Shown here: positions 26,939-35,898 of the stretch, piece by piece
How positions within the stretch are numbered: the stretch's first letter is position 1
Layout of the letters: each line of letters starts with the position of its first letter
Assembly (NCBI GenBank): GCA_016839555.1
Contig: JAEOUA010000010.1
Coordinates: 186,001 to 250,000 of the forward strand
Direction of reading: 5' to 3'
Length of the DNA stretch: 64,000 nt
Source of the DNA: Promethearchaeota archaeon
Lineage (GTDB): Archaea; Asgardarchaeota; Lokiarchaeia; Sigyniarchaeales; SOKP01
The notes under the pieces: model-generated
The model's database searches: none
Told to the model about the DNA's origin: nothing
Seen by the model: only the letters and a program-made list of their open reading frames with translations
Translations under genes and position numbers: made by a program

Positions 26939-28897
26939 TTAATCACCTGCTAGTAATCCTTTAATTTCAGCATATAATTGATAATCTCGGGAATAGCGTA
27001 TATCTATTGCTTGGGTTGGGCAACAAGTCGCACAAATCCCACATCCATCGCAATTAATTTCGTCCACCACTGCTACTTCATTATCAGAAACTGTGATCGC
27101 ACCTTTCGGACATTCTTTCTCACATCGTTTACATGAGATGCAGAGATCTTCTGTCACTTCCGCAACAATCAATTCGAGATCAATTTCGCCCGCAGATGTT
27201 AGTTCAGCAACTTTACTTGCCGCTGCCCTTGCTTGAGAAACAGAATAACCAATATTTTTAGGTCCTTGTGCAAAGCCTGCGATAAAAATTCCTTTTGTCC
27301 TTGTTTCTTGTGGCATAAGACCAAAGTGAGCTTCCGTTAAAAATCCATATTTATCCACATCTAAATTTAAGACTTTAGCAATTTGTTCTGTACCTTGAGA
27401 TGGCAATACCGCAGTTGACAATACCACTAAATCCGCATCAATATTTATAATTTCATCCGTAAGGGAAGAATATACCCTAATCTTAACGTTTTTAGTTTCA
27501 GGATCTTCTCTTATTTCTCCTACTTTCCCTCGTATTAATCGTATACCTTTTTCTCTTGATCTTTGATAGTATTCTTCAAATCCCTTTTCATTTGTTCTCA
27601 TATCAATATAACATATCGATATATTCGCGTCAGGAAATTCTTCTTTTAATAATCGTGCATTTTTTAATGCTAACATGCAACATATGCCACTACAATAGGT
27701 TCTTTCAGCAGTTCTGCTCCCGACACATTGAATGAAAACAATTTCTTTTGGTTCTTTCTCATCCGATACTCTATGCATATACCCTTCAAGCGGTCCATTC
27801 GGAGCAAGCATTCTCTCAAGTTGAGCTTGATTAATCACGTTTTCAAATGTTCCATAACCATATTCATCTTCTGGTTCATAAATATCCCAACCAGTCGCAA
27901 TGATGATTGTTCCCACTTTAAAATGTACCTCTTCAGGTTTCTGAGAGAAATCTATTGCATCTAATTCGCATTCATTTACGCATGAAAAGCATTCTACACA
28001 GCAATCTCGTTTAATATCATATAAAAACGGTACTGCTTGACCAAATGCGATATCTATTGCTTTTCTAACCCCTAAATGCTCATCAAAGAAATTACTACAA
28101 TAGATAGGACATACCTCGGCGCATGCCCCACAGCCATTGCAATCATCTGTAATGAATCGCGGTTTTTTCTCAACTGTAACTTCATAATTTCCGACATAAC
28201 CTTCGACCTCCTTTACATAACTATAGCTTAGAATTTCAATGTTTTTATGTCGGTTAACTTCCAGCATTTTAGGGCCACAGATTCAGATGGAGCAATCGTC
28301 TGTTGGAAACGTTCTATCTAGCTGAGCCATGCGACCTCCTATGGTTGTTTTTTCTTCGACTAAATACACTTTTATTCCTTGGTTGGCAAGATCAAGAGCG
28401 GCATTCATGCCTGCAATACCCCCGCCTACTATGAGACAAGCCTTCTCAACAGGCACCGTTCTTATGGGGACGGTTTCAAGTCTTCTTAATCGTTCCATGC
28501 CTCCCTTTACAAGAATTTTTGCTTTTTCAGTTGCATCCTCCTTATCCTCTGTACACCAGCTACACTGCTCCCGAACATTTACCATCTGAAAAAAATAGGG
28601 ACTTAAGCCCGCTTTTTCAATAGTTTCTCTATAAATTGGTTCATGGGTAAGAGGTGTTCAAGCTGATGCGATTATACGATTTAATTTCTTTTCTTTGATA
28701 TCTTTAAGGATTTCTCCTTGGCCCGCTTCTGTACAGAGAAAGGGAGATATTTTTGATACCACCACATTGTCCAAAGTTTTGGCAAATTCTGTTAATTTTT
28801 GGCAATCTACTTTACTTTTTATATTTATACCTCACTGACAAGCGTAATAACCTATACGTTGCTCTGTATCCAATCCGTTGTTTTGATTATTATTCAT
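26939..28897 (-). CDS. hdrA: HdrA with three selenocysteines
   Basis: 652 residues if three in-frame TGA codons are read as selenocysteine: 28832-28834 (Sec22, ACQUGINI, relatives CHCGINI), 28658-28660 (Sec80, ASAUTPLTHE, relatives ASCTPRTHE) and 28283-28285 (Sec205, DDCSIUICGPKM, relatives DCSLCILAPKM). Frame and homology are continuous across all three. Order: HdrA N-terminal domain, FAD loop ACLIVGGGIAGMNAALDLANQG, inserted ferredoxin CNGCGACAEVCP, NAD/FAD domain, and two C-terminal 4Fe-4S motifs (CISCKRCEKECP, CDGCGICATCCP). HdrA is the flavin electron-bifurcating core of Hdr complexes. AGGTGA lies 13 bases before the ATG. First gene of the operon, divergent from the acyl-CoA dehydrogenase. 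Confidence 0.9.
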
Positions 28898-29309
28898 ACT
28901 TCTTTCTATATCACCTAATCAGAATTATTTTAATTCTTAATAATTATTTTTATTAAAGTTTTTTTATTAGTTTAACTTTACATTTTTCAATAGAACTTAA
29001 CACAAATAAAGAAATTTAATCTAAAAAAGTTTAGATTTATATTAATATTCACTTCATTTATATTTGAAAAGAAAAAATTTTAAAAAAAAATTATTTCTCT
29101 CTAAAAATATTCCAAATTGACGTTAAATTTTGAATCTTGTTTTCATATAATTGTCGAATTTGTTCTAAAAATATGAATAACTCTTATCAGCCAAGGTTTA
29201 TTTAAATTTAAAAGATGGAAATATAAAATAATAAAAAAAGTTAAATTTGAAATTGTAATTGTAAAAGATAATTAGAAAGTTAAATAACAAAAAAAAAAAA
29301 AAGAAAATT
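28898..29309. other. 412-bp divergent promoter region with a perfect inverted repeat
   Basis: Separates the minus-strand Hdr operon from the plus-strand acyl-CoA dehydrogenase. No gene seen. AATCTAAA (29018-29025) and TTTAGATT (29030-29037) form a perfect 8-bp inverted repeat with a 4-base spacer, which suits a dimeric regulator that controls both units. The rest is AT-rich without clear features. Confidence 0.45.
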
Positions 29310-31049
29310 ATGACACTTCTATTAAATCCAAAGCAACATATACGGTATTATCCCGATGCGAGATCAAAAGAGATTATGCTCAAAACTATAGAATTTTTCG
29401 AAAATAAAGGGAAAAGAAAACTTAAGGAAGATGATCACAATCATGTGTGGTATGGTGATTTTCTCGAATTCCAAAAAGAAAATATGCTTTTTGCTCATCT
29501 GTTAACTCCTTCTCAATATGGAGAGAATGAAGATTATCGATGGGATACTTGGAGAATTTGCGAATTTAATGAAATACTTGCATTTTATGGTTTAAATTAT
29601 TGGTATACGTGGCAAGTGACAATATTAGGGCTAGGTCCTATTTGGATGAGTAAAAATGAGAAAGCGAAGCAAAAAGCAGCAAAATTATTGCGAGAGGGGG
29701 CAATATTTGCCTTTGGATTATCCGAACAAGCTCATGGGGCAGATATTTACGCTACTGAAATGGCTTTAACTCCTCAAGAAGATGGAACATATAGAGCAAA
29801 TGGAGAAAAATATTATATTGGAAACGGAAATGAAGCAGAAATGGTTTCAAATTTCGGCAAATTTGCTGATAAGGAAGGAAATATCCCTCCATATGACATG
29901 AAAAATAAGGACCAATATATTTTCTTTGTAGCAAATTATAGAAATAAAAACTATGAACTAATAAAAAATATTTGCGAAAGTCAAAATTATGTAGCAAATT
30001 TTGCACTTCATGACTATCCAATTACTGAAGAAGATATTCTTTCCAAGGGAGAAGAAGCTTGGAATGCATCTCTTAATACCGTAAATGTGGGAAAATATAA
30101 TTTAGGATGGGCTTCAATAGGTATTTGTACCCATACATTTTATGAAGCGATTCATCATGCCGCTCATCGACGGCTCTATAATATGTATGTGACCGATTTT
30201 CAACATGTAAAACAGAATTTTGTCGATGCTTATACCCGTTTAATAGCGATGAAATTATTTGGATTGAGAACGGCAGATTATATGAGAATAGCTTCTAATG
30301 AGGATCGCCGATATTTACTCTATGCACCGGTTATGAAAATGAAAACGACCACTCAAGGAGAGGAAGTTATTAATTTGATGTGGGATGTGATCGCTGCGAA
30401 AGGTTTTGAAAAAGATATGTATTTTGAAGGGGCAGCAAGGGATATTCGTGCGTTACCTAAACTTGAAGGTACAGTTCACGTAAATATTGCGTTAATTTTG
30501 AAATTTATGTTAAATTTCTTTATGAATCATAAGAAATATGAAGAGATCCCTCGACAAGATCAAATTAAAGATGATACTTATTTGTTCAATCAGGGACCCA
30601 CTCGTGGGTTGGGAGCAATTCGTCTTCATGATTGGAAGCCAGCGTTTGAGCAATATAACCTACCCAATGTTAAAATATTTTTAGAACAAATTAAGATGTT
30701 TAATCTTATGGGAGTTAAAGCTACCCCAAGTGCTAAACAACAAAAAGATTTGGATTTTATGCTTTCAGGAATCGGAGAGATTTTTTCTCTTATCGTATAT
30801 GCTCATTTAATCATTGAAAATGCGAAAATCTACGAAATTGATAATGATACATTAGACCAAATATTTGATTTTTTAGTAAGAGATTTTTCTAAATATGCAT
30901 TGAATCTGTATCATAAAACTAGTACTACTCCTGAGCAGATGGAATGGTGTTTGAAGATGATTAAGAAACCCAATGTCGATCCAGAAAGATTTAATAAAGT
31001 ATGGGAAATTGTTCACTCTCTCAAGGATGCATATGAAATGAATCCATAA
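29310..31049 (+). CDS. Acyl-CoA dehydrogenase-family flavoprotein
   Basis: 579 residues, longer than the usual 380-400. The dehydrogenase core shows a FAD/acyl-binding loop FAFGLSEQAHGADIYATEMALTPQ (residues about 130-155), matching the family's TE.x.GSD region with an altered sequence, then YRANGEKYYIGNGNEAEM, and the C-terminal helical domain with RRLYNMYVTDFQHVKQNFVDAYTRL and AAKGFEKDMYFEGAARDIRALPKLEGTVHVNIALI. The last 150 residues form an extra helical part, as in some long bacterial forms. It probably oxidises acyl-CoA (or reduces enoyl-CoA) and, given the divergent Hdr/FrhB operon, its electrons may go to that complex rather than to ETF, for which no gene is visible. The ATG follows an A-rich tract. 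Confidence 0.8.
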   Translation: MTLLLNPKQHIRYYPDARSKEIMLKTIEFFENKGKRKLKEDDHNHVWYGDFLEFQKENMLFAHLLTPSQYGENEDYRWDTWRICEFNEILAFYGLNYWYTWQVTILGLGPIWMSKNEKAKQKAAKLLREGAIFAFGLSEQAHGADIYATEMALTPQEDGTYRANGEKYYIGNGNEAEMVSNFGKFADKEGNIPPYDMKNKDQYIFFVANYRNKNYELIKNICESQNYVANFALHDYPITEEDILSKGEEAWNASLNTVNVGKYNLGWASIGICTHTFYEAIHHAAHRRLYNMYVTDFQHVKQNFVDAYTRLIAMKLFGLRTADYMRIASNEDRRYLLYAPVMKMKTTTQGEEVINLMWDVIAAKGFEKDMYFEGAARDIRALPKLEGTVHVNIALILKFMLNFFMNHKKYEEIPRQDQIKDDTYLFNQGPTRGLGAIRLHDWKPAFEQYNLPNVKIFLEQIKMFNLMGVKATPSAKQQKDLDFMLSGIGEIFSLIVYAHLIIENAKIYEIDNDTLDQIFDFLVRDFSKYALNLYHKTSTTPEQMEWCLKMIKKPNVDPERFNKVWEIVHSLKDAYEMNP

Positions 31050-31352
31050 TCTTTAAAATTTTATAAATCACTTAGAAAATTTTGGTTGAAATTCAAACTC
31101 TAAAGTATATATTATCAAATTATTTGATAATTATACATTTAAATTTGAGATCAATATTAAGTTGGATTTTCCCTCCTCTTAATTTTTAAATTATTTTTTA
31201 AAGAAGAATCTGTTAACAAAGGCAGTTTTACAATCATTTTCTGATTGCTTATTGTTGAAATCTAAATATTTTTATAGGAAAAACATTTTTTAGGGAAAAG
31301 ATTTTTTATTGAGTTAATATAAATATTGAATTAAATATATACATATTATCTT
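31050..31352. other. 303-bp non-coding gap
   Basis: AT-rich, no gene seen. TTAATATAAATATTGAA near 31315 and AAATATATAC near 31335 are TATA-like and may serve the HEAT-repeat gene that starts at 31353. Confidence 0.3.
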
Positions 31353-32948
31353 ATGAAAAAGATAGAGTTAGCACCTAAGGAGATTTTTGAGAAAAGAAAT
31401 GAATTAGGGTTAAATAATTCATTAAAAACTCTTTTAGAAATCATTGATCACGGAGAAGAGGCATCACGAAGAAAGCTGGCACTCTTCTATATAAGATCCT
31501 TTGAGGATATTCCTCAGAATTTAAAAATGGAATGTTTTAATAGCTTAGAAGGAATAATAATTTCCGATACAAATATTGAGTTAAAATGCGAAGCCGCAAA
31601 ATCCTTAGGAAAATTAAAAATAGAAAAATCAATTGAACCTTTAAAATGGTTATTAGAACAGCCTTCAATTAATTATGAAGATAAAAAGGTAATATTGAAG
31701 GCAATTCATGATTGTAGATTTAAAGAATCAGAAATAGAGCTATTTTTGGACCATTTAGATTCTCATTTCAAATCAATTAGAGAATATGTGAAAAATGAAT
31801 TATTAAAATTAGATCCAGAAAGAGCAGTACATTTATTCTTGGATTATTTTGGTAAAAAACCATCCAATGAAGCAAAAAAGGAAATTATTAAATTACTAGG
31901 ATATGAGTTATCGGGATTAAATATTTCTTTTGATGATTTTAGTTATATTAAATCAAAATATCCAGAAATTTTAAATAATCTAATTGATTATATAGATGAT
32001 TTGCTTGATATCCTCTCCATCATGAAAGAAGAGGATATAGAGCTTTTTGAAAATCTTATAATAATCTTTAATGTTCTTCATGAACATGTAAACGAGAAAC
32101 TGATTGAATTTCTTGATAGTGAGGATTTTATTGCTAAGGAAAATGCTATAAAATTGATAGGGGAATTAAATATAAAAGAAGCGAGTGATAAATTAGTTAA
32201 AAATATTGATAATGTCTATAGTGACGTGAGTTTAGCATCAATTGAAGCTCTGGGAAAGATTGGTGATATTTCTCTTATTCCAGATTTAGTAAAAGCTTTA
32301 GATATCGAAGATCCAACTTTTGAATATGCTGATTATACATTAAAATGGAATATTATAGAATCCATTAAAAAAATCTATTTAAAAAATGAAGAAATTTCAT
32401 ATGATTTTTTAATAGAAAAACTTAAAACTTCAAATGAGATTTTAAAAGAGAGTATTGCATATATTTTAGGAGAAATAGCCAAAGAAGATTTCACTGATCC
32501 TTTACTCGGAATCTTAAAACAATGGCATAATATTGATGTAGCTAAAAGTATTGTTATTGCATTAGGAAAAATTGGTGAATTGAGGGCAGCAAAACGATTT
32601 TTAAAGATAATTAATGATCCAGGAACATATTGGCTTCTTAAAAAAGTAACAGTAGATTCATTATATAATATTTTCAAAAAGAATGGACATTTTATGAAGA
32701 TTGATGGTACTGAAGAAAAAAGAACCCTAATTAAGCATAGAACAGAGTTAGAAGAGTATCTTACTAATAATCCTGATGAAAATCAAAAAGTTAAGGTTGC
32801 TATTATAAAATTACTTGAAATATTTGGGGATAAAACTTCAATCCATGCGCTTATGAAACGGCTTGATGATTTCCATCGAATAGTAGGAATCTCTGCTTCG
32901 AAAGCAATTAAAAAAATCGAGAAGAGATTAGAGATGGAACCTAATTAG
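31353..32948 (+). CDS. HEAT-repeat protein
   Basis: 531 residues, all-helical. Repeating helix pairs with the HEAT/PBS-lyase rhythm (A..LG.i....av..L...L) are seen at KCEAAKSLGKLKIEKSIEPLKWLL, AKENAIKLIGELNIKEASDKLV, VSLASIEALGKIGDISLIPDLVKAL, LKESIAYILGEIAKEDFTDPLLGIL, KSIVIALGKIGELRAAKRFLKII and KVAIIKLLEIFGDKTSIHALMKRL. Such solenoids serve as protein-protein scaffolds. No catalytic residues or signal peptide seen, so cytoplasmic. It stands between the acyl-CoA dehydrogenase and a FrhB-like gene but with long gaps on both sides, so a shared role is only possible. Confidence 0.75.
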   Translation: MKKIELAPKEIFEKRNELGLNNSLKTLLEIIDHGEEASRRKLALFYIRSFEDIPQNLKMECFNSLEGIIISDTNIELKCEAAKSLGKLKIEKSIEPLKWLLEQPSINYEDKKVILKAIHDCRFKESEIELFLDHLDSHFKSIREYVKNELLKLDPERAVHLFLDYFGKKPSNEAKKEIIKLLGYELSGLNISFDDFSYIKSKYPEILNNLIDYIDDLLDILSIMKEEDIELFENLIIIFNVLHEHVNEKLIEFLDSEDFIAKENAIKLIGELNIKEASDKLVKNIDNVYSDVSLASIEALGKIGDISLIPDLVKALDIEDPTFEYADYTLKWNIIESIKKIYLKNEEISYDFLIEKLKTSNEILKESIAYILGEIAKEDFTDPLLGILKQWHNIDVAKSIVIALGKIGELRAAKRFLKIINDPGTYWLLKKVTVDSLYNIFKKNGHFMKIDGTEEKRTLIKHRTELEEYLTNNPDENQKVKVAIIKLLEIFGDKTSIHALMKRLDDFHRIVGISASKAIKKIEKRLEMEPN

Positions 32949-33206
32949 ATTCATCTTGATCCAGATTACAATTTTCTGTTATATTTATAGCCTCTTTCTC
33001 TTGATATAAGGTTTATATTTTTTTTAATTTACAGAAATTTAAATATTCAGAGAGTAAAAGATAAACTGTTATCTTCTTATTTTTATTTTATTTATCAATA
33101 AATTTTTTTTTAAACTTCCATTACTCTAAATAGTAAGCTTTTTACAATTTATTAATTAGAAATAGATATTGATGAATAAACTAGATATTAATAAACTGAT
33201 AAAGTC

Positions 33207-34700
33207 ATGACGGAAAACGAGGTTAATCAAGAGCAAGCTAGTGAAAAATACAAGTATAGCTTTGACTATATCCAACATAAGTTAGAGGGAAAGAAAGATT
33301 CATTCGGAATGTTGATGAAAGAAATTGTACGAACAGGAATCTGTACGCAATGCGGTACTTGCGCAGCCGTCTGTCCGGTCCTTGAGTGGGACCATCTTGC
33401 TGGTGAACCTAAACTGATTGGGAAATGTACTGGCTGCGGAATTTGCTATAATCAATGTCCCCGGACAATTACTGATCCTCACCAACTTATTGGAGAATTC
33501 AAAAGCGGCTATGTAGCAAATACGAATATACCGGAAGTTATCGGTTATCAAGATGGGGGCACAGTAACCAGTCTAATTTGTTATCTTTTTGATGAGCATT
33601 TAATTGATGCGGCGATTGTGACCATGAAAGATCCAAAAAATCCTTGGCATCCAGTACCCCAAATCATCACCAGTAAGGATGATGCGATTAAAGCTGCTGG
33701 TTCGATTTATTGCCATTCTCAAACAGTGGATGCATTAATGGAGGCTGTGAGACAAGACTATCGCTCAATTGCCTTTGTTGGAACGCCTTGTAATATTGAT
33801 GCGGTCAATAAAATGTTTAGTTCTCCCGCAGGAATGCTCAAATATTTTATGCGGGCCCATATCCTTACCATAGGGTTATTTTGCATGGATTCATTTTCCC
33901 CAGAAGCGTTATACCCTTATTTTAAAAAGGATGGGATTGATTTAGAGAAGGTAGTAAAAATGGATATCAATAAAGGAAAATTTCACCTTTATTATGATGA
34001 AGATGGAGAACCCGTAAAATCTTATACGATTAAGAGTCTAGATAAATTTAAATCCTCAAGCTGTAATTTTTGCACAGATCTTACTTCTGAGAATGCTGAT
34101 ATATCCGTTGGATCTGTAGGAAGTGGTCCCAATAAAAATACAGTTTTCGCAAGAACTGGTATTGGAGCAGAACTCTTAGAAGACGCGGCAAAAAAGGGTT
34201 ATTTAACTATTGAGCCATTTGATGCGATTAATTTAAATGCGGTCTTTTTTCTGGCAAAATTGAAAAAGGTCGCTCAATATAATATTCAAAAGCGGAAAGT
34301 GTTTATTGTCAGAGATGTGGAAGAGGAAGAGGAACCGAAAATAGAAACTAAAAAAGAAGAAAAAGAATTGGATATAAAACCTATTATTGATTCTCGACGT
34401 GCAATAAGCCTAAAGAAAGAAGTAAATGAGGAGGCTAAAACTCTCGAGTTATCAATCACGAATACAATTGGATTTATACTTGAGGATTTGAAAATAAGAA
34501 TAGCCAGCATAGACGAGGTTTTCGAAAAGAACGTATGGGTTACAAAAATAACAGAACTATTTCCTTATGAAAGTATAGAAATTGATTATCCCTTAGAAGA
34601 AGACGGAGAACTTCAGCTGGGGAAAGTACTCATTGAAGCATCGACAGAAAGTATTGGGAAAATTTACTCTAAAACTTATGATCTTTCCCCTAAAAAATAA
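33207..34700 (+). CDS. FrhB-like dehydrogenase with C-terminal beta domain
   Basis: 497 residues. Two 4Fe-4S motifs (CTQCGTCAAVCPVLEWD, CTGCGICYNQCPRTI) at about 45-90, then the FrhB core: GYQDGGTVTSLICYLFDEHLIDAAIV, FVGTPCNIDAV, IGLFCMDSFSPEALYPYF and CNFCTDLTSENADISVGSVGSG. After about residue 375 comes an acidic, lysine-rich linker (VEEEEEPKIETKKEEKELD) and then about 100 residues rich in beta strands (LELSITNTIGFILEDLKIRI... YSKTYDL) that look like an Ig-type or CARDB-like sandwich. This tail is absent in the two FrhB genes of the Hdr operon and may dock to a partner. A Rag-like GTPase gene follows 92 bases later. Confidence 0.82.
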   Translation: MTENEVNQEQASEKYKYSFDYIQHKLEGKKDSFGMLMKEIVRTGICTQCGTCAAVCPVLEWDHLAGEPKLIGKCTGCGICYNQCPRTITDPHQLIGEFKSGYVANTNIPEVIGYQDGGTVTSLICYLFDEHLIDAAIVTMKDPKNPWHPVPQIITSKDDAIKAAGSIYCHSQTVDALMEAVRQDYRSIAFVGTPCNIDAVNKMFSSPAGMLKYFMRAHILTIGLFCMDSFSPEALYPYFKKDGIDLEKVVKMDINKGKFHLYYDEDGEPVKSYTIKSLDKFKSSSCNFCTDLTSENADISVGSVGSGPNKNTVFARTGIGAELLEDAAKKGYLTIEPFDAINLNAVFFLAKLKKVAQYNIQKRKVFIVRDVEEEEEPKIETKKEEKELDIKPIIDSRRAISLKKEVNEEAKTLELSITNTIGFILEDLKIRIASIDEVFEKNVWVTKITELFPYESIEIDYPLEEDGELQLGKVLIEASTESIGKIYSKTYDLSPKK

Positions 34701-34774
34701 AAACTAAAATAAGTCTTTATATTACACAACTTAAAAGAAAAAGAATATAATTAATAATAATAGAAGATAAAGAT

Positions 34775-34782
34775 AAAGGAGG
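34775..34782 (+). promoter_or_regulatory. Strong Shine-Dalgarno site before Rag-like GTPase
   Basis: AAAGGAGG lies ten bases before the ATG at 34793. It is one of the best matches to the anti-Shine-Dalgarno sequence in the window and fixes the start. Confidence 0.65.
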
Positions 34783-34792
34783 CAAATTTAAA

Positions 34793-35701
34793 ATGAAAAT
34801 ATCATTAGTGGGCCTTTCTGGCTGTGGTAAAACATCACTTTATAGTGTGGCATTTGCAGCAAAAAGCCCCGAAGATACGAAATCGTTAAGTCCCACTATC
34901 TTGTATGAGACAAGAAGACATCCTTTTTTAGGTTTACAAGTTGGTATATTTGATTTCGGCGGACAAGAACAATACAGAAAGGAGTACATGGAAAAGCCGG
35001 AAGTCTTCAAAGGCACGGACATCCTGATACCCATTATTGATCTCCATGATCCTGACAGATTTGAACAAGCGAAGGAATATTTTGATGGATTGTTAGATAT
35101 TTATCGCAAGAACAATGAAAAACCGAAAATCTTCTTATTTTATCATAAATATGATACCGAAGATTATGAAAAGGAACTTCTTGATACAAACATCAAAAAG
35201 GCACGTGAAAAATTTGAAGGGATGTTTGAAGGATATGAATCAAAATCCTATCTTACCAGTATTTATGATCAAGATAAATTAGCTAAGATTTTTAGGGATA
35301 TTTTAATCTCCTCTTATGAAGAATTAAAAGGGCATGTGGAAAAGGCGGAGAGCGATTTGGAAGAAATTAATGCTAAAATAATTATTTCCGATATATCTGG
35401 AAATGTTATTGTCCATAATGTAAAAGGAGTAAGTAGCGGGCTCACTTTAAGAGGCGATCTACGAGACTTTATAAATGCATGCAACACTGTGAGAGAGAAT
35501 GTTTTCATGTCGGATTCAGCTCAATTTAAAGGCAGTAATGAGGATGGTAAAGAAATTGATCTACACATCTTTAAGTACATCATTTCTGTGCTAATCATGA
35601 AAACTGGCGAAATAGACATGGAATCACAAGACAAAATCAATATCCTTTTGAATGATATGAAACTCTTTGCAGATCTCATTATTAGCGCTCATACTGAATA
35701 A
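34793..35701 (+). CDS. Gtr/Rag-type GTPase with C-terminal roadblock-like domain
   Basis: 302 residues. G domain: P-loop GLSGCGKTS (7-15), switch-I Thr35 in SPTILYETRR, DFGGQEQYRKEY (54-65), HKYD (118-121) in place of the N/TKxD box, as in Gtr1/RagA proteins. Residues from about 190 on (INAKIIISDISGNVIVHNVKG... IISVLIMKTGEIDMESQDKINILLND) form an alpha/beta domain of the roadblock/longin kind that dimerises Rag GTPases in eukaryotes. Such Rag-like proteins are known from Asgard genomes. No membrane anchor. Its neighbour with the extra beta domain (33207) could be a partner; that is inference. Confidence 0.85.
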   Translation: MKISLVGLSGCGKTSLYSVAFAAKSPEDTKSLSPTILYETRRHPFLGLQVGIFDFGGQEQYRKEYMEKPEVFKGTDILIPIIDLHDPDRFEQAKEYFDGLLDIYRKNNEKPKIFLFYHKYDTEDYEKELLDTNIKKAREKFEGMFEGYESKSYLTSIYDQDKLAKIFRDILISSYEELKGHVEKAESDLEEINAKIIISDISGNVIVHNVKGVSSGLTLRGDLRDFINACNTVRENVFMSDSAQFKGSNEDGKEIDLHIFKYIISVLIMKTGEIDMESQDKINILLNDMKLFADLIISAHTE

Positions 35702-35898
35702 ATCAATTAAAAGATTTTTTTTCCCTTTTTTTTAAATTAAAATATCAATTTGTAAGCTATTTTAATAAAATTTTACTATTAACTCCTCAGTTTTTTATAG
35801 AGAATCTGTATTCTTTCTATTCTAAATAATTATATAATTTTGAGAATTAGATATTAAAAAAAAATAGAAAATGATTGGAATTTTTAAGTATATTAATA

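Noticed and set aside
28329..28589. An 86-residue plus-strand ORF
   Set aside because: Antisense to the HdrA flavin-binding region; no independent support.
26505..28897. A decayed HdrA/MvhD pseudogene region with several stop codons
   Set aside because: All interruptions are TGA, all fall at conserved cysteine sites, and no frameshift or TAA/TAG occurs, so selenocysteine decoding explains them better.
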